Positions 56,308-63,607 of a stretch of DNA of 63,970 nucleotides are shown here, piece by piece. The stretch covers positions 1 through 63,970 of the IMG/VR virus record IMGVR_UViG_3300013108_000662; one strand, written 5' to 3'. How positions within the stretch are numbered: position 1 is the stretch's first letter; every line of letters begins with the position of its first letter. The position numbers and the translations under genes are program-made. The notes beneath the pieces are model-generated. The model was not told the origin of the DNA and did no database searches. It was given only the letters and a program-made list of their open reading frames with translations. This DNA is from a virus.

Positions 56308-56389
56308 TGGTGGAGGTGCACGGAGTCGAACCGTGGTCCTGAGAATACCCTTGCAGGTCTTAATCCCAGTCGAAACCCAAACCACCCCC
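56308..56389 (-). ncRNA. tmRNA-like RNA consisting only of the tRNA-like domain
   Basis: The 82-nt RNA starts GGGGGUG and ends CACCUCC-ACCA, a 7-bp acceptor with the G3-U70 pair of alanine RNAs. The 5' segment UUUGGGUUUCGACUGGG is the stemless D-loop signature of tmRNA, and the 3' segment GGACCACGGUUCGACUCCG is the tmRNA T-arm end. The anticodon arm is replaced by a long irregular helix: CUGGGA pairs with UCUCAG (one G-U pair), the helix continues past one U-U mismatch to UA/UA pairs and an AGA bulge, and ends CCU/GGG closed by a GCAA tetraloop. No tag reading frame or pseudoknots are present. No anticodon loop with U33 can be drawn, so it is not an ordinary tRNA. Confidence 0.75.
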
Positions 56390-56398
56390 ATTTGGATG

Positions 56399-56427
56399 TT
56401 GACATAAGTAAATATATCAGTTATTAT
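56399..56427 (+). promoter_or_regulatory. Possible plus-strand sigma70 promoter, antisense to local genes
   Basis: On the plus strand TTGACA (56399-56404) and TATTAT (56422-56427) are 17 nt apart. Transcription would run rightward, against every gene here. Possible antisense RNA start, or chance in AT-rich DNA. Confidence 0.3.
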
Positions 56428-56774
56428 AGATCATCACTAAAGGAATCTCTAATCTTATACTTATTCTTCAATTTATTAAACTGTAAATCTGTAATACCTA
56501 ATATTCTAGTGCATTCTTTATTACTGTTTCCAATGCTAATGACAGCATTGTATAGAGCTTCTTTAACAACTTCTACTGTGATTGACCAAAGGTTAAAACC
56601 ATACAATCTTCCAGCAGTTAGCCGGCTTGAGCACTCTAGTTTAAGGGCTAATAGTTCTTCCAGGGTCAAGGATGAGAGCATTATTTCAAATGCTTCATTA
56701 GACTTACCTTCTTTTCTCAGCTTGTTAGAGAAGGAAATATTTCTACTAAACCCCTCAGTACGGGATTTTGTCAT
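56424..56774 (-). CDS. Small possible DNA-binding protein, Fis-type C-terminal helix-turn-helix
   Basis: The product is 116 residues and basic. The C-terminal third (NAVISIGNSNKECTRILGITDLQFNKLKNKY) resembles the Fis/NtrC-type helix-turn-helix (small residue, Leu-Gly-Ile, turn, Leu-x-x-Lys-Leu). The N-terminus is helical. It could act as a regulator. The tmRNA-like RNA begins 34 nt past its stop. Confidence 0.55.
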   Translation of the reverse strand: MTKSRTEGFSRNISFSNKLRKEGKSNEAFEIMLSSLTLEELLALKLECSSRLTAGRLYGFNLWSITVEVVKEALYNAVISIGNSNKECTRILGITDLQFNKLKNKYKIRDSFSDDL

Positions 56775-56780
56775 AGGGTT

Positions 56781-57617
56781 CTACAGGAGATGTTCTATAA
56801 TATCATCAATGTCCAAGAACTTTAAAACCTCTTGGAGTTCAAAGGCCGGCATATCAGTTTCTGCATCAACACCATTCTCTGGTTCATCTGCTACAGCATC
56901 GGCTGCAACTGCAGGCTCTGGGACGTTAGTTTGCAGCTCACCTTCAAATTTCTCAAAATATAGAGCCAAGTTCTTCATGAGATACTCTTCAAACATTGCA
57001 GTATCTTCTGGGTTATCCAGATCATCAAAGGCTCTTAGGATTACTTTCTCGATGTCTCCGAAGTCTGTGAAGGCTCTATTGCGACCAGTTTTATCTTCAC
57101 CTTCAATTCCAAATTCGTCTTTTTCATCCACTTCGACTTCTTCAACTTCTTCATCATCAACGTTGATAAAGTCTGGGTCGTCTTCCGGACGATCGCCGAC
57201 GTCAATGTCGATCTCTTCGTCAATTTCTTCTGTGATTTCCGCATCTTCTCCGGCTTCCTTACGAGACTCTTCTGGAGCCAGAGAGTTTTTAACGGCGTTC
57301 AGGATGTGGTTCTTGTATGACTCACGCTGCTGCAAGTCGGTAGTGAGAGATTTGTATCCGGTCTGGAGTACTGAGAGTACATTAGTATTCTTCAGGAGAT
57401 CTTCAAGGGCATTGATGCCCGTGCTATCATGTTTGGCCACAGAGGCAACAGCTGCTTGGCTTTCAGAGAGCATAGAACGTACTACAGCTCGTAGTCGCTC
57501 TTCGTTTTTGTGCTCAACAAGCTTACTTTTATTACGCCGGCGCAATACAGCTGTAATGGCTTTCCGTACGTTCTCACGAAGGATTAATTCTTCTGCAAAT
57601 TCTTTACGATCAATCAT
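56781..57617 (-). CDS. Acidic helical protein, possible scaffold or internal head protein
   Basis: The product is 278 residues. The N-terminal 110 residues are helical and basic-mixed; residues about 120-175 are almost pure Glu/Asp/Val/Ile (EITEEIDEEIDIDVGD and on). The C-terminus is again acidic. Such charge patterns are common in phage scaffold or core proteins. The start (MIDRKEFAEELILRENV) resembles the short N-terminal motifs of other genes to the right. Function inferred only. Confidence 0.55.
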   Translation of the reverse strand: MIDRKEFAEELILRENVRKAITAVLRRRNKSKLVEHKNEERLRAVVRSMLSESQAAVASVAKHDSTGINALEDLLKNTNVLSVLQTGYKSLTTDLQQRESYKNHILNAVKNSLAPEESRKEAGEDAEITEEIDEEIDIDVGDRPEDDPDFINVDDEEVEEVEVDEKDEFGIEGEDKTGRNRAFTDFGDIEKVILRAFDDLDNPEDTAMFEEYLMKNLALYFEKFEGELQTNVPEPAVAADAVADEPENGVDAETDMPAFELQEVLKFLDIDDIIEHLL

Positions 57618-57619
57618 CT

Positions 57620-59695
57620 CTAGCCCACCGTTATACCTAATAAATAGTCCATTACTTCAGTAACCAACTCTTCTTTTAGGAACTCGTCTTTCTTACGCTT
57701 CTTCTTTTCAGACCCTGCGACATCCGGGTACCTCGGTTTCGCACCCAGAGGAAGTGAATACCCGGCGATACCACTAGAGGAGACACCTCCGACGCCGCCG
57801 GCAGCACTTATCTCATCTAACTCACCGCCAAGAACTCTCATTATATCATCAACATCGACATCATTTAACTCGTCCGGTAATCCAGCAAGGAATGTCTTAT
57901 CATCATTATCTACCAATGCCTTACGCATTTGAGTGGCACTAACACCACCCATCTGTGGAGGGATCGGAATTTCTGTAACTTCAACACCTTCTCGACGACC
58001 CGCAGCTGTCTTGAATCTACCACCCTCGACATCCTTCTCGCCGAGAACAAGGAAGAGGTTGTCTCCCATATCAGCTTCTTCATCAATATATTCATATACA
58101 GAACGAACTGGGGTAATATCTGATACTCGTACATCAACCTCGCCGGGCAAGTACTTTTCATATATTTTCCATACATCGACTGCTTGCTGCGGGGTAAGAC
58201 CTTCATGCACCTTGGGAGAGACGAAGATAATGATCTTATCCACTCCCGGGTTCTCAAGTACTGATTTGGCCACATTGAAGTGTCCGCCGTGTGGTGGCTT
58301 GAACTTTCCAGGGTAGAGAGCAACATTTTGCCCTAACTGCTCGTTGAGGGTGAAGTCAATGGTACTCACAATCCCCGCTGGAAGCTTCAGATGTCCTTGT
58401 AGTTCCTTCTTCTCTGCCAGGGCAGGTATGCCCTTGCGTCCGTACTTAAACAACCCTAGAATCTGATTCATTGGCGCGAAACCACCGGTGAATTTGTACG
58501 TATTGCCGTCGTAGTCAAAGACGAATCCTTCGGCAGCTGAAGATACACCTTCGATATTCTTAAGCTTTTCCATCTGGACTTTGAGAATTTCCATAGCATC
58601 TTCATTACCAGAGGCTTCAATAGCCTTGATAGCTTTATCTACTTCGGCTCGCTGTCGTTCTAGTTCTTCATCACTGTCCAAAACAAAGGCGCTTTTAAGG
58701 CTACGAAGCATTTCAACAGCAAAATCATGGATGATATCTTCAATAGGAAAGATAATTTTCTTAAGATACTGCGGATAGTTAGAAGCTAAATGTTTAACTC
58801 TATCATTCACTTCGGGGTCGTCGGCCACTTTAAGGATTTGTCTTGTTTCAAGTCCCCGAACCTTTTTGGGACCAGCTTCACCCTCAATAACCCCATAGTA
58901 ATCTTCCATGATTCGCTTAATCAAGAGCTTCTTAGCATCTCGGTTAAGTTCGGGAATCTGTTCGGAAATAAGTTTATCCAGGCTTTTCACAATATAGGTT
59001 CCGATACTATCGTTATCGCCTACACCCACATCAGACATAAATTGATCTAGTCGCCCTAACGCAATCATTAAATCTTCGTCATTACCTAAACCTTCAAGGT
59101 TTCTAATGGCATTAACCTCAACCTTAAAGTCTCTCTTTGACATCTTATCTTGAGTTCTCTCAAGTGCTGCTTGAAGTTTAGCCGCTTGTTCTTCGCCAAA
59201 GTCTCTCCCACTTTTATCTGGAATGGGTTTGCCAGTTTCTCGGTCGTAAGCAGCATGTCCTGCTCGGTGAATCAGGAATGTCTTCTTATCATAGTTAATG
59301 ACATTGGCACTACCTGGATCCATGACCTCGGCATTATAGTAGATATTAGTATCCGGACCAAACAGTTCTAGTTGCTCCTCGTCAGAGAGTGATTCTACAG
59401 CTTCCTCAAAAGCATAGAATGAATTAACAAAAGCGTCGGTGAGAGCACCTCGTCCCTCAAACTTAGCAAGAAGTTCAGCCGGAGTCATACCGCCGGCTTT
59501 GATATTCCCTTTGTTACGAGCTGCCCGAACAGTTCCGTCCTGGACATTATAAGAAACAAACAGGTTTTGTCCATCTGTTTTTTCAGTCCCCTGTAGCTCA
59601 CCAGCCGAAGCTGCATGCATTATCTCCTTAATCTGACCAAAGGTCATATAAGGATTGTCATAAATGTGGGACATATGTCCAAAGACGCCGCCCAT
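57620..59695 (-). CDS. Fusion of RNA-ligase-like domain and HxGH nucleotidyltransferase
   Basis: The product is 691 residues, with AAGGAG 7 nt before the ATG. The N-terminal part begins GHMSHIYDNPYMTFGQIK. LQGTEKTDGQNLF gives the ligase motif I Lys (K39, KxDG). ARNKGN, NIYYNAEVMDP (motif III-like), AAEGFVFDYDG near residue 387 (motif IV) and YKFTG (motif V) follow in order. The C-terminal part begins VALYPGKFKPPHGGHF near residue 457, an HxGH nucleotidylyltransferase, and GGVSATQMRKAL near 582 is its ISST-like motif. The ligase half should form an enzyme-AMP intermediate; the second half should join a nucleotide to a phosphate. RNA repair, capping or NAD-linked chemistry are possible. Confidence 0.75.
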   Translation of the reverse strand: MGGVFGHMSHIYDNPYMTFGQIKEIMHAASAGELQGTEKTDGQNLFVSYNVQDGTVRAARNKGNIKAGGMTPAELLAKFEGRGALTDAFVNSFYAFEEAVESLSDEEQLELFGPDTNIYYNAEVMDPGSANVINYDKKTFLIHRAGHAAYDRETGKPIPDKSGRDFGEEQAAKLQAALERTQDKMSKRDFKVEVNAIRNLEGLGNDEDLMIALGRLDQFMSDVGVGDNDSIGTYIVKSLDKLISEQIPELNRDAKKLLIKRIMEDYYGVIEGEAGPKKVRGLETRQILKVADDPEVNDRVKHLASNYPQYLKKIIFPIEDIIHDFAVEMLRSLKSAFVLDSDEELERQRAEVDKAIKAIEASGNEDAMEILKVQMEKLKNIEGVSSAAEGFVFDYDGNTYKFTGGFAPMNQILGLFKYGRKGIPALAEKKELQGHLKLPAGIVSTIDFTLNEQLGQNVALYPGKFKPPHGGHFNVAKSVLENPGVDKIIIFVSPKVHEGLTPQQAVDVWKIYEKYLPGEVDVRVSDITPVRSVYEYIDEEADMGDNLFLVLGEKDVEGGRFKTAAGRREGVEVTEIPIPPQMGGVSATQMRKALVDNDDKTFLAGLPDELNDVDVDDIMRVLGGELDEISAAGGVGGVSSSGIAGYSLPLGAKPRYPDVAGSEKKKRKKDEFLKEELVTEVMDYLLGITVG

Positions 59696-59699
59696 GGGG

Positions 59700-59948
59700 T
59701 TACTCCTTAGATTCTTCTAGAACCTGAACTTGTTCTTCTAGAACATTAACGCGCTCTTGCAAGCGTCGCATTTGGCGCCTTACCTCTTTGAGATTTGCCT
59801 TCGCACGTTCCATGCGTAAAGTGTCAGTCTTGGTACGGGGTGTAATAGCCTCCAGTACTTCAGAGATGGACTGCAGATAGCTGGCCAAGCTGGGCTTAGA
59901 GGTTTTACCTTCTTGCAAGAACTCTCGCGTCATTCGGCGAAAGTCCAT
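59700..59948 (-). CDS. Coiled-coil protein
   Basis: The product is 82 residues. After the N-terminal MDFRRMTREFLQEGKTSKP, residues 40-82 form a heptad-repeat coiled coil (LKEVRRQMRRLQERVNVLEE). The first part ends Phe-Leu-Gln-Glu-Gly, which fits the (Leu/Ile)-x-Glu cut site of prohead proteases. Function unknown; internal head or assembly protein possible. Confidence 0.6.
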   Translation of the reverse strand: MDFRRMTREFLQEGKTSKPSLASYLQSISEVLEAITPRTKTDTLRMERAKANLKEVRRQMRRLQERVNVLEEQVQVLEESKE

Positions 59949-59950
59949 GA

Positions 59951-60244
59951 TTAGCCCTTCTTGGTCTTGTTAGTTGATCGCTTGCGAGCTGCCTTTTTTG
60001 GTGCAGGAGCTAGATCCTTCTCGGCTTGGTCCCAATCGGCGAGTCCTAATTTTGGAGCCTTTTTCTTAACAGACACTTTAGGTGCCTCTACGGACTCAGG
60101 GGCTTCAGGTGCTGCCTGTGGTACAACCTTCGGGGCTGCTTTGACTTTGGGAGCTGCTTTGGGAGCAGCCTTCTTTGGCGCTGGCGCCTGAGCCTTAGGG
60201 GCAGCTGCTGCTGCTCGGCGTCGTTTAATCCATGGTGCTACCAT
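59951..60244 (-). CDS. Ala/Lys/Pro-rich low-complexity protein
   Basis: The product is 97 residues made largely of Ala, Lys and Pro (KKAAPKAAPKVKAAPKV), highly basic, like histone-H1-tail or ribosomal-type disordered proteins. It could bind DNA inside the head. A Ser/Thr-Asn-Lys tail follows. It lies 2 bp after the metalloprotease-like gene. Confidence 0.6.
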   Translation of the reverse strand: MVAPWIKRRRAAAAAPKAQAPAPKKAAPKAAPKVKAAPKVVPQAAPEAPESVEAPKVSVKKKAPKLGLADWDQAEKDLAPAPKKAARKRSTNKTKKG

Positions 60245-60245
60245 T

Positions 60246-61460
60246 TTACTTATTCTCCTGTTTTACTCGCTCAATGATTCGGCGAGTGATTTCTTTTGCT
60301 TCACGAACAGAGATCTTGCTCTCCGATGTGGTAAAGACATTACGACCACCTACAGTCTGATCGCGATGGGGACGTTTTGCCTTCTTCTTCTTTGGAGTCG
60401 CTGTATCTTTGCTCATGAATGCGCGGGGGAATCCGGGGACATCCGTTGGGTCCTCTTCTTCGTCGGCTATCTTAGCCCACTTGCCGGCACCTTCTGCAAC
60501 AGCCTCATCCTTGCGGTCGTCCTCGTAGTCATCGTGGTCATACTCGGCTTCGTCGCGTTCGTGGTCTCGGTCGTCCCGAAGCGCGCGAAGATGTCGCTCA
60601 ATCTCTTTGATGTGATCGTCGTCAGCATGCTCGTTCTTCCAGTCGTTCCAGGCTTGGTCTTCGCCGGAGTCTTCCTCTAGAGCCTTTCCGTGCTTGAGGT
60701 CATCAATAGCCTCTTCTTCATCCTTCTCGGTGCCTGTAAAGGCAGCCGGGCTCTTGCCCCAGTCGTCCTCTTTACGATACATAGCATCGTCGCCCTCTTG
60801 GACGGGGCAACCACACTCAAGTCCGTGCGGACCATCATGCATCTCAGCGAGTTCCTCAGCTGCATCTTCGCCAGCCTCTTCGCCCGAAAGGACGCGGTCT
60901 GCGTGAGCTACGTCTGCAGGTTCATTCTTCTCTTCTTTAAGAAGTCCCCACTTCTTCATCAACTTTGTGTTCATTTCGTTGTTTTTCCACTCTTTAAGTG
61001 ACATTTTAGGTTCTCCTGAATCCGAGAAATCTATCTCGATGTTAATTTTTCCTGTCTTAATTAGGTCCTCAAAGTCCCTAAAGATCAAATTTCCTCTCTC
61101 ATACGCCTCACGTTCCATATCACGGAGGTGTGGGTCTTCCTGAGCATACCCAGGCGACGTAGAATCGGCACTGGTAAAATCGCCCCGACAGTTTTGGGCG
61201 TGATGCACAAGCTCATGTGATAAGGATCTCATGACATCCTTGGGGTGGCGCCCATCTGTATAGAGTACCACTTCAAGCTGCTCAGGATCGTAATATGCTG
61301 TTTTTCCTAGCATTTTGGCTGCATTATCTTCATCACTTTGAAAAATAATGCTCACTGGCTTATCGAAACCAAGTTGTTCCTGAGAGTAAGGGAAGAAGTT
61401 GTCTACCCACTGCTCTAGATGATATACATTACCGATGGTGTTATTTACGCACTTGTGCAT
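60246..61460 (-). CDS. Protein with N-terminal HExxH metallopeptidase-like domain and acidic C-terminal half
   Basis: The product is 404 residues. Residues 1-140: VVLYTDGRHPKDVMRSLSHE then LVHHAQNC gives His-Glu-x-x-His (about 83-87), and DMEREAYERGNLIF about 40 residues later offers the third zinc ligand Glu. Residues 190-330 are dominated by Glu/Asp/Ala (EEAGEDAAEELAEM) with HDDYEDDRKDE stretches, and the end (VREAKEITRRIIERVKQ) is basic. It may be a head protein with protease activity or a protease fused to a scaffold-like tail. Confidence 0.65.
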   Translation of the reverse strand: MHKCVNNTIGNVYHLEQWVDNFFPYSQEQLGFDKPVSIIFQSDEDNAAKMLGKTAYYDPEQLEVVLYTDGRHPKDVMRSLSHELVHHAQNCRGDFTSADSTSPGYAQEDPHLRDMEREAYERGNLIFRDFEDLIKTGKINIEIDFSDSGEPKMSLKEWKNNEMNTKLMKKWGLLKEEKNEPADVAHADRVLSGEEAGEDAAEELAEMHDGPHGLECGCPVQEGDDAMYRKEDDWGKSPAAFTGTEKDEEEAIDDLKHGKALEEDSGEDQAWNDWKNEHADDDHIKEIERHLRALRDDRDHERDEAEYDHDDYEDDRKDEAVAEGAGKWAKIADEEEDPTDVPGFPRAFMSKDTATPKKKKAKRPHRDQTVGGRNVFTTSESKISVREAKEITRRIIERVKQENK

Positions 61461-61466
61461 GGTCTA

Positions 61467-61784
61467 TTAAATAGTTGAAAAGAGGAGAAAAAGAACTCCC
61501 CAAAGATGATACATGAAAACTGCTATGTATATTAAGTTTAAAGCTAGTAAAATCTTAAAGACTTTGCGACGGAACCTTTTGCGAAAATAATAAAGGATGT
61601 AAATCCCCACCCCACTCAGTCCAAGTTTGGCCACCACAAAAAGAAGAGGTGAGACCTGTAAAAAGAAATCCATTATAGGATTTGCTTCAGTAGCTAGGTC
61701 GTTTGTTACCCAGAAAAGAGTTGCAGACAGATCAATGAGAATCAACACTGCCAGAATGTAAACCAGTCTGACAATGTTTCTCAC
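61467..61784 (-). CDS. Small membrane protein (DUF5658-like)
   Basis: The product is 105 residues with three predicted membrane helices. LIDLSATLFWVTNDLATEANPIMDFFLQ with the Asp, Thr and Glu-Ala-Asn-Pro motif, then VAKLGLSGVGIYIL, is the DUF5658 pattern. No function known. Confidence 0.65.
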   Translation of the reverse strand: MRNIVRLVYILAVLILIDLSATLFWVTNDLATEANPIMDFFLQVSPLLFVVAKLGLSGVGIYILYYFRKRFRRKVFKILLALNLIYIAVFMYHLWGVLFLLFSTI

Positions 61785-61787
61785 TAC

Positions 61788-62132
61788 TTATTCCTTCAGT
61801 TCCTGCTGTTCTCGTCTTGCCTTTCTCCATATCTGTCCCGGCGTTAAAGGGGTTTCTTCACTGTCGTCCTCGCCAGACTCCTCAAGCACCTCCGACTTAG
61901 ATTCCCAACTAGCAAACACCTTATCGTTCTGTTCGCCTCGACGGCTCACAATCAGCGCCTTTAGAGAGTCTACTACTCGTTCCACCCGAAGAAACTTTGG
62001 TTGCTGCCAAAAAGGAAGCAAGATGTGCAAGAGCATCGCTGCTCCAGATAATAGAAGCAAGCCCGCCATTTGAGCTGCTCGCATTGAATGACGAAGCCAA
62101 CCTTCGCCTTTAAGATGATTCCAGTCCCACAT
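61788..62132 (-). CDS. Small protein with one membrane helix (DUF6356-like start)
   Basis: The product is 114 residues. HSMRAAQMAGLLLLSGAAMLLHILLPFW (residues 15-42) resembles the membrane part of the DUF6356 family; the remaining 70 residues are charged and cytoplasmic. Unknown function. Confidence 0.55.
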   Translation of the reverse strand: MWDWNHLKGEGWLRHSMRAAQMAGLLLLSGAAMLLHILLPFWQQPKFLRVERVVDSLKALIVSRRGEQNDKVFASWESKSEVLEESGEDDSEETPLTPGQIWRKARREQQELKE

Positions 62133-62473
62133 TATTCCTGTACTCCTGTTGATGCGTCACGATGACTCATCGTTTTAAATACTTGGTCTAGCGCTTTATA
62201 AGCAGCTTCAATTGTTTTTCTATCTTGATCATCGATAGGGGGAGTTGAATCTCCCGACATCATGGCATGAAGAGTCTGAGCCTGATTCATGATGTGAAAC
62301 AGCGCCTGCGCCGTATAATCAATATCAGCAACTTGGTTTGAGTTGGGAAGATTGTCTAATCCTCCCATGGACATCCCGCTGGTCGAACCCATGGGCATTT
62401 CTAATAAGACAGAATTAGATTGTGCAATCTCTTCATTGATTAGTTTTTGTAATTCGGAACGTGTAATTTTCAT
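62132..62473 (-). CDS. Small protein with N-terminal SELxxLIxEE motif
   Basis: The product is 113 residues from ATG 62473, preceded by GAGG 11 nt upstream; the frame also has an ATG at 62497. It begins MKITRSELQKLINEEI, a short amphipathic head seen on neighbouring genes. Then follows a Met/Gly-rich segment and a helical C-terminus (QTLHAMMSGDSTPPIDDQDR). Function unknown. Confidence 0.55.
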   Translation of the reverse strand: MKITRSELQKLINEEIAQSNSVLLEMPMGSTSGMSMGGLDNLPNSNQVADIDYTAQALFHIMNQAQTLHAMMSGDSTPPIDDQDRKTIEAAYKALDQVFKTMSHRDASTGVQE

Positions 62474-62493
62474 TTTTTGATTTTCCTCAAGAT

Positions 62494-63225
62494 TCATTTA
62501 TTTTTGTTGGCACGCGCGCGACCGGCCGACGTCGCGATCAAGCGCTTCATAAAACTCTGCAACTCTGAGCGGAAGTAGGTTAAATCATCATCGTCGGCTA
62601 TTTTGGTTAAGATCTTTTCAATATCACTTAAAATGCCTCGCTCTTTAGTATCTACACCTTGTAAAATCTTACCAGCTCCAACATCTCTGGACCGACTTAG
62701 AGTTTGTTTTGCATGATCGCCCTGAGTTTGCGCTTTTGTCCCAAAACCTGCTAGAGCGTCTTCGCCTCCTGCTGACACTTCTTGCATGCCACCAAAACCA
62801 CCATCGCCCATTCCAACCATAGCACCACCGGCGTAGTCCCCCATGGCACCACCAGCGACATATCGCTGTTGATCCGGAGGAAGCGCCACCACGCGCTGAA
62901 CGGGCATCGGGTGTGCCCCAACTCCTACAAGCTCGTTGAGAGCCTCTCCTAGCGCTCTGGTTGCCTTGAAAGCGTGCTCATAGGCGCCGTCATAGATGGG
63001 CTCGTCTAGAGCCTCTACGAGCTTCTCTGTGGCTTCTCTAGCTGCGAGGGCAATCTCATATTTTTCGTTTGCCTCTTCATCACCCATATCCTGCTCATTG
63101 TCATCGGTATCTGCAGCAGGCATCCGATGCGGAACGCCTTCTGGGGCTGACGGTTCGTTGATACCTCCGCCGGTGAACATAGCTTCTCGTACGAGAGCTT
63201 CTAGTTGTTTATAATCAATTGACAT
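62494..63225 (-). CDS. Unknown protein, Gly/Ala-rich, possible internal head protein
   Basis: The product is 243 residues from ATG 63225; a TTG at 63249 is the alternative. The head MSIDYKQLEALVREAMF has the same amphipathic form as its neighbours. The middle is rich in Gly and Ala (GGAMVGMGDGGFGGMQEV) and the end is helical with a basic tail (RLIATSAGRARANKNK). No family recognised. Confidence 0.5.
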   Translation of the reverse strand: MSIDYKQLEALVREAMFTGGGINEPSAPEGVPHRMPAADTDDNEQDMGDEEANEKYEIALAAREATEKLVEALDEPIYDGAYEHAFKATRALGEALNELVGVGAHPMPVQRVVALPPDQQRYVAGGAMGDYAGGAMVGMGDGGFGGMQEVSAGGEDALAGFGTKAQTQGDHAKQTLSRSRDVGAGKILQGVDTKERGILSDIEKILTKIADDDDLTYFRSELQSFMKRLIATSAGRARANKNK

Positions 63226-63229
63226 TTTT

Positions 63230-63583
63230 TTAGTCTTTTCCTTGATCAATATCCGGAAACTTCCTCTTCACGGCCGCGCGGACTTTCGCCTTTTCCTCTG
63301 CAGTCCCGTGTTTGGACACCATGGCCAAAGCCATCCGTGCATGCTCTTCATCGGGGATAGGGTAAGAACCTGCCTGTTTGCCTTCGGGGCCCTCGCCTTT
63401 ACCTGGAAGGGCAAAGTCACTATCAGGTAATGCACGCCTTTCGGCGGCCGAGAGATCCTCTTCCTTGAGCATTTCATCAATTAATGCAGCTGGATCGAGG
63501 TTAAATACTTCAATCGCTTCCGCATTCGTGAGTACTACTTCTACTTCTTCTCTAATAATCTTCATTAATTCTGATTTCTTCAT
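63230..63583 (-). CDS. DUF6582-like protein with N-terminal SELxxIIREE motif
   Basis: The product is 117 residues. It begins MKKSELMKIIREEVEVVL. The C-terminus YPIPDEEHARMALAMVSKHG then KVRAAVKRKFPDI matches the conserved His-Ala-x-x-Ala-Leu and Lys-Arg-Lys-Phe-Pro pattern I remember for DUF6582. The C-terminal pattern is found in many phage head or DNA-associated proteins. Function unknown. Confidence 0.65.
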   Translation of the reverse strand: MKKSELMKIIREEVEVVLTNAEAIEVFNLDPAALIDEMLKEEDLSAAERRALPDSDFALPGKGEGPEGKQAGSYPIPDEEHARMALAMVSKHGTAEEKAKVRAAVKRKFPDIDQGKD

Positions 63584-63607
63584 AACTGTGCTCCAAGCCT
63601 CTTATAA

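Noticed and set aside
56308-56389. An ordinary tRNA-Ala, because a TGC triplet occurs in the middle
   Set aside because: The triplet sits in a helix end/tetraloop context, position 33 would be C, and no D-stem can be formed; the tmRNA pattern fits far better.
57635-57650. Late-promoter-like ATAAATAG sequence
   Set aside because: It is on the plus strand and the complement encodes the end of the ligase fusion gene; it does not face a gene start.
56392-57663. A 423-codon open frame on the plus strand
   Set aside because: It is Ser/Arg-rich as expected for the complement of the Glu/Asp-rich minus gene, crosses two better minus genes and the tmRNA-like RNA boundary, and shows no family likeness.
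57910-58326. A 138-codon minus-strand frame
   Set aside because: It is a shifted frame within the ligase-nucleotidyltransferase gene, opposite in logic to the intact HxGH motif.
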